The translations under genes and the position numbers were made by a program. Below, piece after piece: positions 16,388-24,952 of a stretch of 64,000 bases of DNA. Every line of letters starts with the position of its first letter. The stretch's first letter is position 1. This stretch comes from Thermoplasmata archaeon (lineage in GTDB: Archaea > Thermoplasmatota > Thermoplasmata > Lutacidiplasmatales > UBA184): contig JAKAWX010000006.1 in NCBI GenBank assembly GCA_021816865.1, forward strand, positions 1-64,000. The letters run 5' to 3'. The notes under the pieces were generated by a model. That model saw nothing but the letters and a program-made list of their open reading frames with translations, searched no databases and had not been told where the DNA came from.

Positions 16388-17182
16388 ATGGTCGACGCGA
16401 GCTCGCCCGGGCGGACGGCGCCGGACGGCTCGCCGTACCCGGACCGCGCGGCCCCCACGTTCGAGCGGGACGTGCGCCGGATGTTCACGCACATCGCCGC
16501 CCGCTACGAGTGGTTCGACCACGTCGCGTCGCTCGGCAACGACTACCTCTGGCGGCCGCGCGCGGTCTGGGACCTCGACCGGTTCCGCGACGACCGGCCC
16601 GTCCGCCGGGTCCTCGACGTCGGCTGCGGGACGGGCGAGCTCGCCCGGCTCGTCGCGCGCCACTACCCCGGCGCCCGCGTCTTCGCTTCGGACTTCACGC
16701 GCGCGATGGTCGTGAAGGCCGAGGAGTCCGCCCGGCGGCACGGCGAGCGACCGAGCCTCGACTTCGGTCGGGCGAACGCGCTCCGGCTCCCGTTCGCCGA
16801 CGGGGCGTTCGACCTCGTGACGAACGCATTCGTCGCCCGGAACCTCTCGGACCTCGGCGGGGCGCTCGCCGAGATGGGCCGGGTGCTGCGTCCGGGGGGA
16901 GTCCTGCTCACCCTCGAGATCACGGAACCGGTCTCGGCCTCGTTCGGCCGGGTCTTTCACGCGTACTTCGACCGGGTCGTACCGTGGCTCGGCGCCGCGG
17001 TATCGAGCGCCGGCCCGTACCGGTACCTGCCCGAGTCGCTCAAGACGCTCCCGTCGCGATCCGCGTTCCTCGCGACGCTCGCGGCGAGCGGGTTCGGCCG
17101 CACCGCGGCGCTCCCGCAGTCGTTCGGGATCGTCACCACGTTCCTCGCCGCCGCGGGGCCCCCCGCCCCCCAAAGCCGTTAA
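16388..17182 (+). CDS. ubiE: UbiE/MenG-type quinone methyltransferase
   Basis: SAM-dependent C-methyltransferase of menaquinone or ubiquinone synthesis. The N terminus FTHIAARYEWFDHVASLGND and the following WRPRAVW are family hallmarks. Motif I is VLDVGCGTGELARL, then ALRLPFADGAFDLV and EMGRVLRPGGVLLTLEIT. 264 residues. With no ubiquinone expected in archaea, demethylmenaquinone is the likely substrate. UbiD and UbiA family genes at 36.5-38.9 kb fit the same pathway. Confidence 0.9.
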   Translation: MVDASSPGRTAPDGSPYPDRAAPTFERDVRRMFTHIAARYEWFDHVASLGNDYLWRPRAVWDLDRFRDDRPVRRVLDVGCGTGELARLVARHYPGARVFASDFTRAMVVKAEESARRHGERPSLDFGRANALRLPFADGAFDLVTNAFVARNLSDLGGALAEMGRVLRPGGVLLTLEITEPVSASFGRVFHAYFDRVVPWLGAAVSSAGPYRYLPESLKTLPSRSAFLATLAASGFGRTAALPQSFGIVTTFLAAAGPPAPQSR

Positions 17183-17184
17183 AC
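17176..17184 (+). promoter_or_regulatory. TATA box of the aminotransferase gene
   Basis: CCGTTAAAC centred about 27 bases before the GTG at 17207, overlapping the end of ubiE. Confidence 0.6.
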
Positions 17185-17206
17185 CCGCCGGGCGCCGTCT
17201 CGGGCC

Positions 17207-18331
17207 GTGTCGACCCCGTTCGACGCGTTCGGGTACGCGCGCGCCCGGCCCGGCGAGATCGCCTGGCTGAGCCAGAACACGAACCACCTCGTTCCGCCCG
17301 AGGTCGTGCGCGGGGCGCTCGAGGAGGCGGTCCGCGCGCGCCGGTACGAGGGGTACCCGGTCGCGACGGGCGATCCCGAGCTCCTCGACCTCGTCACCGC
17401 CGACTTCGGCCTTTCGGGCGCGCGAACGTACCTCACGGGCGGAGGCACCGAATCGCTCTACATGACCGCCCGGGCGCTCCTCGGCGCAGGCGACGAAGTG
17501 ATTGCCTCCGACCCGAGCTACCTCATCATCCACCGGTTCGTCGAGCTCTCGGGGGCGCGGACGAAGAACCTCGACATCTACGCCCCGCCGTACCGGCTCA
17601 CCGCCGAACGGATCTCGGAGGCCATCGGGCCCCGCACGAGGATGATCCTCCTCATCGATCCGTTGAACCCGCTCGGGAGCGGCTACTCGCGCGACGAGGT
17701 CCGCGCGATCGCCGAGGTCGCCCACGACCACCACCTCCTCCTGCTCAACGACGTGACGTACCGCGACTTCTCCGACGGCCATGCCCTCGCGGCGGAGTTC
17801 GCGCCCGAGGAGACGGTGACGGTCTGGTCGCTCTCGAAGAATTGCGGTCTCGCCGGACTGCGCGTCGGGGGGTACCTCGCCGTCCCCGAGCTCGGGGCGA
17901 AGATCGCGCGGTTCAACACGAACGACCTCGGCATCAACGTCCTCGCGCAGGTCGCCGGCCGGGCCGCGCTCGCGACGAAGTCCCGGTGGATCGGGCCCGT
18001 CGTCCGCCAGACCCGCGCGAACGGGGAACGGGTCCGCGAGGTCGTCGGCGGGGTCGAGGGGACGCACCTCCTCGTTTGCCCGTCGCGGGCGAACATGATG
18101 GCGATCGACCTCGCCGCGACGGGTCTGTCGCCCGAGGCGGTCCAGGAGGACCTCCTGCGCCGGCACGGTGTCTTCCTGCGCGCCGGCAACTACCTCTCCC
18201 CGACGCACGGCGGGCGGTTCATTCGGATCTCCTTCTCGAACCCTCCCGCCGACCTCGAGCGGTTCGCGGCGGCGTTCCCCGAGACGATCGAGCGGCTGCG
18301 CGCCGACCGCCCGGCCGCCCGAGCGGCGTAG
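17207..18331 (+). CDS. PLP-dependent aminotransferase, class I/II
   Basis: Fold type I transaminase. Seen are YLTGGGTESLYMTARALL (phosphate-side loop), DPLNPLGSGYS (the NP of the PLP-contact loop), NDVTYRDFSDG (Asp/Tyr contacts) and VWSLSKNCGLAGLRVGG, with the Schiff-base lysine in SLSKN. The C-terminal arginine segment GRFIRISFSNP probably binds the carboxylate. 374 residues. The amino donor is not evident. Its stop abuts the convergent taw2 stop. Confidence 0.88.
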   Translation: MSTPFDAFGYARARPGEIAWLSQNTNHLVPPEVVRGALEEAVRARRYEGYPVATGDPELLDLVTADFGLSGARTYLTGGGTESLYMTARALLGAGDEVIASDPSYLIIHRFVELSGARTKNLDIYAPPYRLTAERISEAIGPRTRMILLIDPLNPLGSGYSRDEVRAIAEVAHDHHLLLLNDVTYRDFSDGHALAAEFAPEETVTVWSLSKNCGLAGLRVGGYLAVPELGAKIARFNTNDLGINVLAQVAGRAALATKSRWIGPVVRQTRANGERVREVVGGVEGTHLLVCPSRANMMAIDLAATGLSPEAVQEDLLRRHGVFLRAGNYLSPTHGGRFIRISFSNPPADLERFAAAFPETIERLRADRPAARAA

Positions 18332-19210
18332 CTAGCCGCGCGGCGCGACGCGCGCGTCGACGACGACGTGCGTGCGCCCCGGCCCGTACGGCTTCACTTC
18401 GCGCGCCGCCAGGGGTTCGAGGAGACGGGCGCCCGCCTCCCGGAGCGCGAGCTCGACCGCGCGCGACCCGTCGGGCTTCGCCGACCGCGCGTCGGCAACG
18501 GTGTGGACGTGCAGGAACCCTCCCGACGACCGAAGGAGCGAGACCGCGCGCGGGAGCCACGGGAGCGCGCTCGGGAGGTAGCCGAGGAAGACCCGGTCGG
18601 CCACCCCCGTCCCGAGAGGTACGACCCGGTTGTCGCCCTCCACGACCTCGACCCGCGACCCCACGCGGTTGAGCTCCACGTTCTCGCGGAGGTACCGGAA
18701 CGCGACCGGGTTCTTCTCGACGGCCACCACCCGCGTCGCGGGGCCCGAGAGCGCCGCCGGGATCGCGAAGTATCCGATCCCGGCGAAGAGGTCGACGACG
18801 TGCTCCCCCGGCGCCACGAGCCGACCCGCCCGTCGGCGTTCCGTCCGGTTCCCGGCGGCGAACATCACCCGCGCGGCGTCGAAGCGCCACCTCACCCCGT
18901 GCTCGACGACCTCGGTCTCGGTAGGCCCGCCCGCGATCGTCTCGACCCGGGGGGTCCGCAGCTCGCCCTCGACGGGGCCGACGACGGTGAGGACGCTCTC
19001 CACGCCGAGCTCCTCCTGCCACGCCCGACCGATCCGGGAGAAGTGCGGGCGCAACGCCTCGGGAAGCCGCAGAAGGAGCACCCGACCGAGCCGCTGGTAG
19101 CCGACCGGCAGGAGGACCGCCGCCGCGGGACCGGCCGACGCGCGCACGCGCTCGCGCACCCGCTCGGCGGGCGGGACGCGGACCCGGCGGACGCGCGGTC
19201 GCTCGACCAT
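18332..19210 (-). CDS. taw2: tRNA(Phe) wybutosine-type aminocarboxypropyltransferase (Taw2/TYW2 family)
   Basis: Rossmann-fold SAM enzyme acting on position 37 of tRNA-Phe. The central VVDLFAGIGYFAIPAAL and VVAVEKNPVAFRYLRENVELN are shared by the Trm5/Taw2 group. The ADRVFLGYLPS segment has the GY seen in Taw2, rather than the NLP of the Trm5 methyltransferase, so aminocarboxypropyl transfer is preferred. 292 residues. Lies 22 bases after trmB on the same strand and is probably co-transcribed. Trm5-like m1G37 methyltransferase is the main alternative. Confidence 0.82.
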   Translation of the reverse strand: MVERPRVRRVRVPPAERVRERVRASAGPAAAVLLPVGYQRLGRVLLLRLPEALRPHFSRIGRAWQEELGVESVLTVVGPVEGELRTPRVETIAGGPTETEVVEHGVRWRFDAARVMFAAGNRTERRRAGRLVAPGEHVVDLFAGIGYFAIPAALSGPATRVVAVEKNPVAFRYLRENVELNRVGSRVEVVEGDNRVVPLGTGVADRVFLGYLPSALPWLPRAVSLLRSSGGFLHVHTVADARSAKPDGSRAVELALREAGARLLEPLAAREVKPYGPGRTHVVVDARVAPRG

Positions 19211-19232
19211 CGGGAGCGTCCCCGCGGGGCCC

Positions 19233-19988
19233 CTAGGGCGACGGCGGTTCGGGCTCCTTCTCGAGGATCACCTCGAGAAACTGCTTCAAGTGGGCGATCA
19301 GGATCGGGTTGTCGGTGAAGCCGCAGGCGTCGAGGCCCGGGGCGGCGAGCAGGGCGTGCTCGCCGTCCGCGAGGACCTCGGTCGCGAGAAGGTTCTCCCG
19401 CGGTACGTACGTGACGCCTTCGGGGACCCGCTGGAGCGGCGCCGTGACGAACGTCACCTGGACGCCGCGCTTCACGGCGTGCTGGATCTTCTTCCCGAGG
19501 TCGTCCCGCAGGTCGGCGATCTGGCCGGTCGTCAGGATGTACGTGCGGCTCGACTGGTCGAGGAGCTCGCCGATCTTGCCGACGACCTTCTCCCGGCCCG
19601 AGAGCAGGTAGACGAGTTGCGGTTCCCCGTGCTCGGCGACGACGCGGTGGAGGGTCGCGAGCTTCTCGAAGACCTCCTGGATCGCCCCCTTGAGCGTGTC
19701 GGCGACGTCGAGCGGGGGTGTCGGGCGGAAGAGGATCGGCTTCCCTCCGGTCGGCTGGGCGTATCCCTTCGCCGCGAGCGACTCGAGGACCTTGTAGGCG
19801 CTCGTGCGCGGGATGCCGGCCGCCGCCGCGAGCGTCGCCGCGTCCCCGACCCCGCGCGCCACGAGCGCGATGTAGGCGCGCGCCTCGTAGCGGGTCAGAC
19901 CGACCTTCCCGAGTACGTCGGCCGCCTGCCGGAACTCCTCGGAGCTCTGGTTGCCGAGCGCGACGGCGGTCTCTTCGATCGTCGCCAT
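19233..19988 (-). CDS. TrmB-family transcriptional regulator
   Basis: 251 residues. An N-terminal winged helix (about 22-95) begins LGKVGLTRYEARAYIALVARG and has the recognition region AGIPRTSAYKVLESLAAKGY. A coiled linker (about 96-120) and a C-terminal effector domain follow, with SRTYILTTGQ and GVQVTFVTAP. TrmB regulators usually sense sugars or metabolites, but this one lacks the long maltose-binding C terminus and its ligand cannot be told. It precedes taw2 in an apparent operon. A GTTAAG box lies around 20015-20024, about 31 bases before the ATG. Confidence 0.88.
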   Translation of the reverse strand: MATIEETAVALGNQSSEEFRQAADVLGKVGLTRYEARAYIALVARGVGDAATLAAAAGIPRTSAYKVLESLAAKGYAQPTGGKPILFRPTPPLDVADTLKGAIQEVFEKLATLHRVVAEHGEPQLVYLLSGREKVVGKIGELLDQSSRTYILTTGQIADLRDDLGKKIQHAVKRGVQVTFVTAPLQRVPEGVTYVPRENLLATEVLADGEHALLAAPGLDACGFTDNPILIAHLKQFLEVILEKEPEPPSP

Positions 19989-20042
19989 CCGCGCCTCCGC
20001 CGAGGGAGACCGGGGACTTAACGCCTCAGGTCGGCGGTCCGC

Positions 20043-21443
20043 TCAGCGGACCGGCTCGGCGAGCTTGAGCAGCGCCGCCTTGCCGAGGAGCGATTCGACC
20101 TCGTCGCGGCGGAGGAGACCCCGCTCGACCAGGAGGTCGGCGACCGGGCGCCCGGTCCGCTCCGCATCGTGGAGGAGCTCCGCGACCTTGAGGTAGCCGA
20201 GCCGAGGCGTGAGCACGGTCCCGATCGCGGCCGACTCGACCAGGAACCGCTCGAGCCGGGGCGCGTTCGCCGAGATGCCGTCGACGCACGTCCGGGCGAA
20301 CACGGGCAGGTAGTTCGCGAGGATCGTCGCCGAGAAGAGGACCTCGAACGCGGCGAGCGGCATCATGACGTTGATCTCGAGCTGGCCGGCCGCGACCGCG
20401 AGCGCGGTCGCCGAGTCCGCCCCGACCACGTGGAAGGCGACCATGTCGAGGCACTCCGCGGCCGACGGGTTCACCTTGGCGGGCATGATCGACGAGCCGG
20501 GCTGGATCTCGGGGAGCCGGAGCTCGTCGAGGCCCGTCGCGGGACCGCTCGAGAGCAGGCGGAGGTCGTTCGCGATGCGGACGAGCTCGAGGGCGAGCGT
20601 GCGCAGCCAGGCCGAAGCCGCCCCGAGGGGCCAGCGGCTCTGCATCGTCTCGAACGGGTCGCGCGCGACGGCGAGCGGGAGGCCGGTGAGCCGGGCGTAC
20701 TCCCCGACCGCGCGGGCCCGGAACCCGGGCACCGAGTTGACGCCGCTGCCGACCGCGCTCCCGCCGAGGGGGATCTCGGCGAGCGATCTCTCGACCGTCG
20801 GCAGGGCCTCGAGGACGTGGTCGAGCACGCTCGCGTACGCCGTGAACTCGGCGCCGAGCGTCACGGGCATCGCGTCCTTCAAGTGCGTGCGACCCGCCTT
20901 GGGGATCGCGGCGAACTCCGCGCCCTTGCGCGCGAGGCTCTCGGCGAGCTGTCGGACCGCGGCGCGAACCTCGTCCAGCGCGAAGAGGGTAGCGACCTGC
21001 GCCGCGGACGGGAACGTGTCGTTCGTCGACTGCCCGCGGTTCGCGTGGTCGTTCGGGCTCATCTCGGCGTAGTCGCCGCGGGGGCGACCGAGTATCTCGA
21101 GGGCCCGGTTGGTGAGGACCTCGTTGACGTTCATGTGGAACGACGTCCCCGCCCCCGCCTGGAAGACGTCGACGATGAACTCGGAGTTGAATCGCCCCGC
21201 CGCCATCTCCTCGGCCGCCTGGGCGATCGCCCGGCCCCGGACGGCGTCGAGCCCCCCCTTCTCCACGTTCGCCCGCGCGCAGGCGAGCTTCAAGAGCGCG
21301 TAGGCCCGGACGAGGTGGTGGGAGACGCCGAGACCGCTCACCGGGAAGTTCTCCCGCGCGCGCAACGACTGGATCCCCCAGTACGCCGCCTCCGGGACCT
21401 CCCGGGAACCGAGCGAATCCTTCTCCACCCGCGCTGGGGCCAT
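20043..21443 (-). CDS. Aspartate ammonia-lyase or class II fumarase
   Basis: Member of the fumarase/aspartase superfamily, 466 residues. N-terminal RVEKDSLGSREVPEAAYWG, the substrate loop SPNDHANRGQSTNDTFPSA and the catalytic signature GSSIMPAKVNPSAAE are all present. The MPAKVNP form is commoner in aspartases (fumarases usually have MPGKVNP), while PNDH and NDTFP are fumarase-like. The annotation is therefore left between the two; aspartate deamination would suit the amino-acid enzymes nearby. The active-site serine of the SS loop aligns with GSSIMP. Divergent from the DUF1614/RDD gene. Confidence 0.87.
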   Translation of the reverse strand: MAPARVEKDSLGSREVPEAAYWGIQSLRARENFPVSGLGVSHHLVRAYALLKLACARANVEKGGLDAVRGRAIAQAAEEMAAGRFNSEFIVDVFQAGAGTSFHMNVNEVLTNRALEILGRPRGDYAEMSPNDHANRGQSTNDTFPSAAQVATLFALDEVRAAVRQLAESLARKGAEFAAIPKAGRTHLKDAMPVTLGAEFTAYASVLDHVLEALPTVERSLAEIPLGGSAVGSGVNSVPGFRARAVGEYARLTGLPLAVARDPFETMQSRWPLGAASAWLRTLALELVRIANDLRLLSSGPATGLDELRLPEIQPGSSIMPAKVNPSAAECLDMVAFHVVGADSATALAVAAGQLEINVMMPLAAFEVLFSATILANYLPVFARTCVDGISANAPRLERFLVESAAIGTVLTPRLGYLKVAELLHDAERTGRPVADLLVERGLLRRDEVESLLGKAALLKLAEPVR

Positions 21444-21465
21444 GGCCGGTGAGAGGGTCGCCCCG

Positions 21466-21479
21466 ACAAAACGTTTAGG
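21466..21479 (-). promoter_or_regulatory. Promoter of the aspartase/fumarase gene
   Basis: CCTAAACGTTTTGT on the minus strand, containing the palindrome AAACGTTT, centred about 30 bases before the ATG at 21443. Confidence 0.5.
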
Positions 21480-21494
21480 CCGAGTGCGCGCCTC

Positions 21495-21504
21495 GGACTA
21501 TCCC
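21495..21504 (+). promoter_or_regulatory. TATA-like box of the DUF1614/RDD gene
   Basis: GGACTATCCC centred about 25 bases before the GTG at 21524; together with the box at 21466-21479 it forms a compact divergent promoter region. Confidence 0.45.
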
Positions 21505-21523
21505 CCTCGAGGGACGCACCACC

Positions 21524-23425
21524 GTGGTCGACCCGATCGTGCTCGCCACCGACATCGCCGGCTCGGTCGTCTCGCTCGCGCTTCCCGCGACGCTCTGGGC
21601 GTTCCTCTTCCTTTTGGCCTGGGAGGCTCGGCCGTTCGCCGAGAGCCTCGGCTTCGGACGGCGCGCGTTCTGGCTGCTCCTCCCCGGGGCGCTCGCCGCC
21701 ACGTTCGCGCTCCTACCGTTCGCGGCGGTCGCGAACGACCTGGTCGCGGTGAGCTTCGGGGGGGCGGTGTTCCCGGTGTTCGTGGGCGCCCTCGCCCTGC
21801 GTCGGGTCGCCCCGCCGGTCCGCCGCACGTTCGGCCGGTTCCTCGCATTCCTCGCCGTCGAGAGCGCGCTATTGCTCGTGCTCGTCCTGCCGGTCGCCGC
21901 GCCGCTCGTGAGCGTGCTCGCCGACCGGCTCGCCCTCGCTCCCTCGACCGTGACCGCGCTCCTCCTCCTTCCCGTCGCGGCGCTCTTTCCGACGATCGCC
22001 GCCCTGCGCGCACGCGTGACGTCCTGGCTCCCGACGAACGACGAGGCGGGCGCCACGATCGCGCGGTCGGACCGAACGATCGCCGCGCTCCTCGGGCTCT
22101 GCTCGGGCGTCCTCTACGTCACGTTCCTCGCGGCCCACGCGGAGGTCGGTCAGGGGATCGTCGAGCCGTTCCCGGCCTTCCTCGTGGCGCCCATCGCCGC
22201 GGGGGGGATCGCCGTCCTCGTGGCGCGCCGGGCGTTCCCCGGCGCGGAGGCGTTCGCCCTGCCGGTCGCGTACCTCGCGACGACGTTCGGCGTGCTCGTC
22301 GGGGCCGACCTTCTCTGGCAGCCGCCGCTCTACGGTCACGGACCGGCCGGCCTCTACACGATCGGCGGCGCGAGCGTCTTCGACCTCGTCTACATCTCGG
22401 GCCCGCTCGCGCTCGCGGCGGCGTTCGCGCTCCACGTCGCCCTCGGCCGGTCCCGGGCGCCGGTCGGGGATCCGCTCCCGGCGGCCGCCCCGAGCCCCGT
22501 CGGGCGACTCGGGGAGGCGTTCCGGGCGGGGGTCGCGGGCGAGCTCGGACCGTCGCTCGCCGCGTCCGCCCGCGCCACCCACGAGGCGGCCGACCAGGCC
22601 CGTCGCCTCCTCGAGGTCGGTCCGGCCGCCGTCGACCGGCCCTGGCAGGGCCTCCCCGTCCCGGGGTGGATCGTCGCCGACCAGGCGAACCTCGACGCGG
22701 TCGCGCGCACCGGGTCGTCCGACGGGCGCGAGGGGTTCCGGGGCTGGCTGACGGCGCGCTGGCTCGTCACGATCGCACGGGACCTCGGGCAACGGCGGTT
22801 CGGCACGGTCCGCAGCCGGGCGTTCGCCTTCGGGCTCGACCTCGGGGTCGTGACGGCCCCGGCGGTCCTCGTCTGGTTCCTCCTCGCCGTCGCCGAACCC
22901 GGGGGGCTCGAGGCGCTCTTCTCCTCGGTCGCGTTCAACGCCGCCATCTACGGCTTCATCGCCCTCGCCTTCCTCTACCTCGTCGTCACGGAGACCGTCA
23001 CCGGCACCTCGCCCGGCAAGAGGGTCGTGGGCCTGGTCGTCCGCGACCGGGCGCTCCGACCTCCCGGGTTCCTCTCGGTGCTCGTGCGGAACGTGTCGGT
23101 GCTGCCGGTCCTCACGGTGGTCGGACTGGGGGGGGCGATCGCCGTCGCGGTCGCCTCGAAGACCGGCTCCGCCCCGAGCGCCCCCGTCGCCGCCGTCCCG
23201 CTGCCCGGCGGTCTTCTCGCGGTCGTCGGCGTCCTCCTCTTCCTGCTCGGGGGGATCGCGCTCCTCGGCGCCATCGCCGTGCTCGTGATCGCGCTCACCG
23301 CGGAGCGCCAGCGGCTCGGCGACGTCCTCGCCGGGACGTGGGTGGTGCGGGCCCCTAAGGCGACGGCGGCCGCGCCGCCGGCGGCGGTCGAGCCCCCGCC
23401 GCCCGGACCGGACTCGTCCGGATGA
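21524..23425 (+). CDS. Polytopic membrane protein: DUF1614-like part fused to an RDD domain
   Basis: 633 residues. About nine hydrophobic helices fill residues 1-320, with GGAVFPVFVGALALRR resembling the GGxxxP segment of DUF1614 proteins. A soluble acidic stretch (about 320-420) follows. A C-terminal RDD domain (about 425-610) has RSRAFAFGLDLGVV, GTSPGKRVVGLVV and ERQRLGDVLAGTWVV, the Arg/Asp residues that name the family. The tail is Pro-rich. RDD proteins are suspected transporters but function is unproven. The DUF1614 match is by memory of the pattern and is tentative. Its 3' end overlaps the convergent alba gene by 71 bases. Confidence 0.75.
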   Translation: MVDPIVLATDIAGSVVSLALPATLWAFLFLLAWEARPFAESLGFGRRAFWLLLPGALAATFALLPFAAVANDLVAVSFGGAVFPVFVGALALRRVAPPVRRTFGRFLAFLAVESALLLVLVLPVAAPLVSVLADRLALAPSTVTALLLLPVAALFPTIAALRARVTSWLPTNDEAGATIARSDRTIAALLGLCSGVLYVTFLAAHAEVGQGIVEPFPAFLVAPIAAGGIAVLVARRAFPGAEAFALPVAYLATTFGVLVGADLLWQPPLYGHGPAGLYTIGGASVFDLVYISGPLALAAAFALHVALGRSRAPVGDPLPAAAPSPVGRLGEAFRAGVAGELGPSLAASARATHEAADQARRLLEVGPAAVDRPWQGLPVPGWIVADQANLDAVARTGSSDGREGFRGWLTARWLVTIARDLGQRRFGTVRSRAFAFGLDLGVVTAPAVLVWFLLAVAEPGGLEALFSSVAFNAAIYGFIALAFLYLVVTETVTGTSPGKRVVGLVVRDRALRPPGFLSVLVRNVSVLPVLTVVGLGGAIAVAVASKTGSAPSAPVAAVPLPGGLLAVVGVLLFLLGGIALLGAIAVLVIALTAERQRLGDVLAGTWVVRAPKATAAAPPAAVEPPPPGPDSSG

Positions 23426-23687
23426 GCGGGATCGATATCGACGACACGTTCGCGTCGCGGCCGTCGCGGTTCACGAGACGTTCGGTGTCGACCGAGATCG
23501 GGCCCAGGTCGACCTGGCCCTCGAGGAAGCGGCGACGAACGACCTCGACGACGTCGACCGCCTTCGAGATCGCGGCCCCGCGGGCCTTCACGACCACGGG
23601 CCCCTCCCCGGAGTTGAGCTGGGTGACGACCTGGAAGACGTACGTCATCGTCGGCTTCTGACCGATGAAGACGGTGATCCCCGACAT
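23355..23687 (-). CDS. albA: DNA/RNA-binding protein Alba
   Basis: Chromatin and RNA-binding dimer. VFIGQKPTMTYVFQVVTQL, VVVKARGAAISKAVDVVEVVRRRF and the C-terminal strand SSISIPLI match Alba; the ARGAAISKAV lysine is the residue known in other Alba proteins to be acetylated. 110 residues; the last 20 are a Pro/Ala-rich tail that lies in the overlap with the convergent RDD gene and is unusual. Confidence 0.94.
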   Translation of the reverse strand: MSGITVFIGQKPTMTYVFQVVTQLNSGEGPVVVKARGAAISKAVDVVEVVRRRFLEGQVDLGPISVDTERLVNRDGRDANVSSISIPLIRTSPVRAAGARPPPAARPPSP

Positions 23688-23782
23688 CGTATGCGCCCCG
23701 GGAGCGGCCTCACCCCCCCTCCGTACAAGGCTTTTTGGAGGCGGGCGGGACTAGCGGTCCCCCTAGACCGTGCTCGCTCGCA

Positions 23783-23792
23783 AAGGTTATCG
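23783..23792 (+). promoter_or_regulatory. Promoter of tRNA-Leu
   Basis: AAGGTTATCG centred about 33 bases before the first base of the tRNA, consistent with a TATA box and a short 5' leader. Confidence 0.5.
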
Positions 23793-23820
23793 GCGGTTCC
23801 CCGTACGCGCGGTCGTCCGT

Positions 23821-23905
23821 GCAGGGGTGGCCCAGCTTGGTCAAAGGCGCCAGGTTGAGGTCCTGGTCTCGTAGGAGTTCGTGAGTTCAAATCTCACCCC
23901 CTGCA
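23821..23905 (+). tRNA. tRNA-Leu (anticodon GAG)
   Basis: Class II tRNA of 85 bases with a long variable arm. Acceptor GCAGGGG pairs with CCCCTGC, discriminator A; anticodon stem CCAGG/CCTGG encloses TTGAGGT with U33 then GAG. The variable arm (tctcgtaggagttc region) and T arm GTGAG-TTCAAAT-CTCAC are normal. No intron, CCA not encoded. Reads CTC and CTT leucine codons. Confidence 0.95.
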
Positions 23906-23923
23906 TACCGGATTCGAGGAGCG

Positions 23924-24922
23924 ATGGTCGACGACACCCGCGGCTGCCCGAACTGCGGAGCCCCGGTCCCTTCGGGCGCCGCGACCTGCTCCGTCTGCCA
24001 CACCCCGCTCGGACCGATCCCGGGGGAGCGCACGCTCGGCCGCCGGGCCGATGACCCGCTCCGGGCGGAGGCGCCCTCGAAGCCGCCCGGCCCGACCGCG
24101 CGGCGCCCCGCCCCGACGACCGCCAACCCGTTCGGCGCGGAGCTCGCCCGGCGGCTCACCCGGCTCGCCCAGTGGGCCGACGGCGCCGGCCCCCTCGGCG
24201 TGACGGTCCCGCGCCTGCCGGCGTGGGCCGAAGAAGCCGCCCGGGCGGCACCGGACCCCGAGCCGTGGGCCGAGGTCGTCCGCGGGATCGAGCGGATCGC
24301 CCAGCAACGGATCTCCGTCGCGCTCGAGGATTGGGAGCGGCGCACGAAAGGTCGCCTCACGCGGCTGGAGGCGTACGCGGTCGACAGCCGGCTCGAGCGC
24401 GAACAGATCGAGGACACGCTCCATACCGCCCGTACGGGCGACATCCCGCAGGCCCTCGCGACGTTCCAGCAGGTCGAGCGGGTCGTCGCGCTGAAGGAGC
24501 GCCACCTGGACCAGGCCCGCGAGGAGCTCGAGCGCGTGATCGCGCTGCTCAAGGACATGCAGGCGATCGGCATCGACCCGCCCCAGGACCCGGGCGAGGT
24601 CGCTGAGGACCTCGAGGGCGAGCTGCGCGCGGGAAAGCTCGCGTCGCTCAAGCAGCAGATCCGCGCGCTTCGGCTCCAGGCCGTGAACCGTCTCAAGGCG
24701 GGGCTTCCGAGGTTCGTGAGCGAGTACGGCGACTACCTGCTCACCGAGCGCCGCCACGGTACGCCGACCGAGCTTGAGGCGACGGAGCTCGCGCGCGGGG
24801 CGCGAGAGTTCTTTCACGGACACCCCGAGGACGGGGTCCGTCGGCTGAAGTCGCTCCAGCAACGCCACGGTCGGCCGCCCGGTCGCGGTCCGACGCCCGC
24901 CGCGCGCGACGTCCCGGGATGA
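23924..24922 (+). CDS. Zinc-ribbon coiled-coil protein, unknown function
   Basis: 332 residues. An N-terminal zinc ribbon (CPNCGAPVPSGAATCSVCHTPLG, cysteines at about 8, 11, 21, 24) is joined by a Pro-rich linker (about 35-75) to a long charged helical region (about 75-310) rich in Glu, Arg and Leu. That region reads as coiled coil, for example LEREQIEDTLHTARTGDIPQ. The tail is Gly/Pro/Arg-rich. No transmembrane segment. The ATG at 23924 is 18 bases after tRNA-Leu, so it may be co-transcribed with the tRNA. I do not recognise a family. Confidence 0.72.
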   Translation: MVDDTRGCPNCGAPVPSGAATCSVCHTPLGPIPGERTLGRRADDPLRAEAPSKPPGPTARRPAPTTANPFGAELARRLTRLAQWADGAGPLGVTVPRLPAWAEEAARAAPDPEPWAEVVRGIERIAQQRISVALEDWERRTKGRLTRLEAYAVDSRLEREQIEDTLHTARTGDIPQALATFQQVERVVALKERHLDQAREELERVIALLKDMQAIGIDPPQDPGEVAEDLEGELRAGKLASLKQQIRALRLQAVNRLKAGLPRFVSEYGDYLLTERRHGTPTELEATELARGAREFFHGHPEDGVRRLKSLQQRHGRPPGRGPTPAARDVPG

Positions 24923-24952
24923 CCCCGACGCGGGGCGCCGCCCGGGGGTCGG

